DNA of 8,177 bases, taken from positions 1 through 8,177 of the forward strand of contig JAQBNV010000297.1 of the NCBI GenBank assembly GCA_028288395.1, written 5' to 3'. A program made the translations under genes and the position numbers. How positions within the stretch are numbered: the stretch's first letter is position 1; every line of letters starts with the position of its first letter. This DNA is from Adhaeribacter sp. (GTDB lineage: Bacteria; Bacteroidota; Bacteroidia; Cytophagales; Hymenobacteraceae). Shown piece after piece: positions 6,303 to 8,177 of this stretch. The notes under the pieces were generated by a model. It was not told where the DNA came from and did no database searches. It saw only the letters and a program-made list of their open reading frames with translations.

Positions 6303-6315
6303 ACCCACAGATGTT

Positions 6316-7455
6316 TTGAAAATTTCTATTCCCAAAGAAACCAAGCTGTTCGAAAACCGAGTTGCTATTACCCCCGAGGTGGTTAAAATTTTACGCAAAG
6401 CTGGTTTTGAATGCTTCGTAGAAAACAACGCGGGCATCAACTCCAATTTCCTGGATGAGTCTTACCTCCAGGCGGGCGCTACCCTGGTAGCTGATACTGC
6501 GCAACTGTATGGCCAGGCCGATGTAGTGCTGAAAGTAAACAGCCCCACCCCCGGCGAAGCCCGCCTGATGAAAGATGGTGCCGTCCTGATTTCTTTCCTG
6601 TATGCCTATACCGTACCGGAACTGATGCAGATATTGCGCGAAAAACAGATTTCGGCGTTTTCGATGGATGCTGTACCCCGAATATCGCGGGCACAGAAAA
6701 TGGATGCCCTTAGTTCGCAGGCCAACCTGGGCGGCTACAAAGCCGTGCTGTTAGGCGCCAATGCTTTGGGTAAAATATTCCCGCTGATGATGACCGCCGC
6801 CGGCACCATTACGCCCGCCAAAGTTTTAATATTTGGCGCGGGGGTAGCTGGCTTACAGGCCATTGCCACGGCCCGCCGCCTGGGTGCTGTAGTAGAAGTA
6901 ACGGATGTGCGCCCCGAAACGAAAGAACAGGTAGAATCGCTGGGCGGCCGTTTCCTGGAAGTAAAATCCGACGAAGGGGTAAAAACCGAAGGCGGTTACG
7001 CCAAAGAAGTTTCGGCAGAATATTTACAAAAACAACAGGAGCTGATTAAAAGCCGCATCGTAGATGCCGACCTGGTTATTACCACTGCCCTGGTTATCGG
7101 CAAAAAAGCGCCGGTGCTGGTTACCGAAGAAATGGTGCGGACTATGAAACCTGGTTCGGTTATCGTGGATATGGCCGTAGAATCCGGTGGCAACTGCGCC
7201 CTTAGCGAAATAAACCAAACGGTGATCAAGCACCACGTAACTATTATCGGAGAATCGAATTTGCCGGCATTGCTGCCGGTTAATGCCAGCGAATTATACG
7301 CCCGTAATATCAGCACGCTGCTGCTGCACCTGGCTACACCAGCCGGATTACGCTGGGAAATGGACGAAGAAGTTACCAAAGGCTCGCTCATTACCCACCA
7401 GGGCGAACTGGTACACGCCTTTACCAAAACTATCCTGGAAAAAGCCTCCGCTTAA
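6316..7455 (+). CDS. pntAA: NAD(P) transhydrogenase alpha subunit, part 1 (NAD(H)-binding domain I)
   Basis: A 379-residue soluble domain I of proton-translocating transhydrogenase, which exchanges hydride between NADH and NADP+ driven by the proton gradient. It has the AlaDH/PNT two-lobe layout: an N-terminal lobe starting KISIPKETKLFENRVAITP, then the signature PAKVLIFGAGVAGLQA with the Rossmann loop GAGVAG (174-179), D197 at the end of the second strand (VTDVRPE), and a closing helix. Length matches the three-gene (Rhodospirillum rubrum-type) PntAA rather than the fused E. coli PntA. The start is TTG: KISIPKE is the family N-terminus and no in-frame ATG lies nearby. An ATG at 6311 is out of frame and stops after two codons, overlapping the TTG. 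pntAB follows after 38 bases. Confidence 0.95.
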   Translation: MKISIPKETKLFENRVAITPEVVKILRKAGFECFVENNAGINSNFLDESYLQAGATLVADTAQLYGQADVVLKVNSPTPGEARLMKDGAVLISFLYAYTVPELMQILREKQISAFSMDAVPRISRAQKMDALSSQANLGGYKAVLLGANALGKIFPLMMTAAGTITPAKVLIFGAGVAGLQAIATARRLGAVVEVTDVRPETKEQVESLGGRFLEVKSDEGVKTEGGYAKEVSAEYLQKQQELIKSRIVDADLVITTALVIGKKAPVLVTEEMVRTMKPGSVIVDMAVESGGNCALSEINQTVIKHHVTIIGESNLPALLPVNASELYARNISTLLLHLATPAGLRWEMDEEVTKGSLITHQGELVHAFTKTILEKASA

Positions 7456-7493
7456 TTACACACCACCTCCTTATTATATTAAAATCACTAAAA

Positions 7494-7787
7494 ATGTCGA
7501 TAGAAAATTTAATTGTATTGCTTTATGTGCTGGTTCTGGCCAGCTACGTGGGCTTTGAGTTGATTGCCAAAGTGCCTCCTACCCTGCATACGCCTTTAAT
7601 GTCGGGGTCTAATGCTATTTCGGGTATTACCATAGTCGGGGCCATTATCTGTTCGGGTCCGTTGCCCGGCGAGTTTCCGTTAAGTAAACTATTAGGGATT
7701 GTCGCTTTATTTTTTGCTACCCTCAATGTAGTAGGCGGTTATGTGGTTACCGATCGCATGCTCCAGATGTTCAAGAAAAAGAAATAA
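7494..7787 (+). CDS. pntAB: NAD(P) transhydrogenase alpha subunit, part 2 (membrane domain)
   Basis: A 97-residue membrane protein forming the alpha-side part of domain II, the proton channel. Three hydrophobic segments lie near 6-24, 43-56 and 66-84. Between the first and second is the family signature KVPPTLHTPLMSGSNAISGI (26-45). The C-terminus is basic (FKKKK), expected on the cytoplasmic side. As a separate short gene it confirms the split three-subunit organisation. The ATG at 7494 has no SD; its leader instead contains CACCTCCTT (7464-7472), which resembles the 16S anti-SD tail. The stop at 7785-7787 overlaps the SD of pntB. Confidence 0.94.
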   Translation: MSIENLIVLLYVLVLASYVGFELIAKVPPTLHTPLMSGSNAISGITIVGAIICSGPLPGEFPLSKLLGIVALFFATLNVVGGYVVTDRMLQMFKKKK

Positions 7788-7792
7788 AGGAG
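7786..7792 (+). promoter_or_regulatory. pntB: SD-type ribosome binding site for pntB
   Basis: AAAGGAG overlaps the last two bases of the pntAB stop and stands 10 bases before the pntB ATG. It is the only well-spaced purine-rich SD among the genes of this window, and Bacteroidota rarely rely on SD pairing. The stop-proximal position suggests coupling of pntB translation to pntAB. Confidence 0.55.
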
Positions 7793-7802
7793 ACGACACG
7801 AC

Positions 7803-8177
7803 ATGAATGAGAATTTATTAACCATTGTAATTCAACTGGCCTACCTGGTAGCGTCGGTGCTTTTTATCATTGGCATCAAAATGCTGGGCAAAACCCATAC
7901 TGCCCGCCAGGGAAATATTTATTCGGCGGTAGCGATGTTTATTGCCATATTAGCCACCCTGCTGGTACGGGATGTTTTAAGCTATACCGAAATTTTTGTA
8001 ACCATTCTGGTCGGTTCGGCGGTGGGCACCTACGTGGCCAAAAAGGTGGAGATGACGCAAATGCCCGAAATGGTGGCGCTCTTTAACGGTTTTGGCGGCA
8101 TCAGTTCGGTGCTGGTCGCCACCTCAGAATACTGGCGGATGGCCCACGATGAAAATATTGCCATGCCGGTGATTATT
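7803..8177 (+). CDS. pntB: NAD(P) transhydrogenase beta subunit (5' part, runs off the window)
   Basis: An open frame of 125 codons from ATG at 7803 to the last base, without a stop. It is the N-terminal quarter of PntB (family length about 460), whose first part is membrane domain II and whose C-terminal domain III, beyond the window, binds NADP(H). Visible: membrane segments near 6-25, 38-55 and 62-77, the polar loop KTHTARQGN (30-38) corresponding to the conserved ARxGN region, and the signature MPEMVALFNGFGG (87-99). The gene begins 15 bases after pntAB with an SD-like AAAGGAG, completing the expected pntAA-pntAB-pntB order. Confidence 0.95.
   Translation, partial: MNENLLTIVIQLAYLVASVLFIIGIKMLGKTHTARQGNIYSAVAMFIAILATLLVRDVLSYTEIFVTILVGSAVGTYVAKKVEMTQMPEMVALFNGFGGISSVLVATSEYWRMAHDENIAMPVII

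Overview
The window reads as chromosomal DNA of a member of the phylum Bacteroidota, probably Cytophagales (Adhaeribacter/Hymenobacter-like). This rests on TAnnTTTG-type -7 promoter boxes, gene starts that mostly lack Shine-Dalgarno sequences, A/T-rich leaders, roughly balanced GC, and protein sequences typical of that group. The placement is an inference from sequence style, not from a database match. All confident genes lie on the + strand.

Layout: (1) 1-66, the last codons of an unidentified gene. (2) 67-528, an A/T-rich gap with small repeats, a perfect 8-bp inverted repeat and a TACCTTTG box just before ruvX. (3) 529-1508, ruvX and def, overlapping by ATGA: a housekeeping pair (16S rRNA maturation/RuvX nuclease and peptide deformylase). 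(4) 1509-2064, a 556-bp gap with GGTTAAT-containing direct and inverted repeats, a doubtful minus-strand ORF, and a TACCTTTG box before copA. (5) 2065-4708, a Cu(I)-exporting P1B-1 ATPase (copA) and a small CxxC heavy-metal-associated protein, ending in a probable intrinsic terminator. (6) 4817-6151, a three-domain persulfide dioxygenase/pseudorhodanese/rhodanese protein with CstB architecture, closed by a very strong 17-bp terminator hairpin. (7) 6316-8177, the three-gene proton-translocating NAD(P) transhydrogenase operon (pntAA, pntAB, start of pntB), cut by the window end.

How the genes may work together: CopA and the small HMA protein form a copper-handling pair. The CstB-like enzyme removes low-molecular-weight persulfides. 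The transhydrogenase supplies NADPH. A copper/sulfane-sulfur/redox theme is plausible, but the genes are in separate transcription units and no regulator is visible, so a joint function is only inferred from proximity. I did not find a clear undescribed system. The most uncommon items are regulatory: TTG starts for ruvX and pntAA, an ATG-Phe-stop mini-ORF overlapping the pntAA start, an SD-like AAAGGAG before pntB together with an anti-SD-like tract in the same operon, and the GGTTAAT repeat family in the two gaps.
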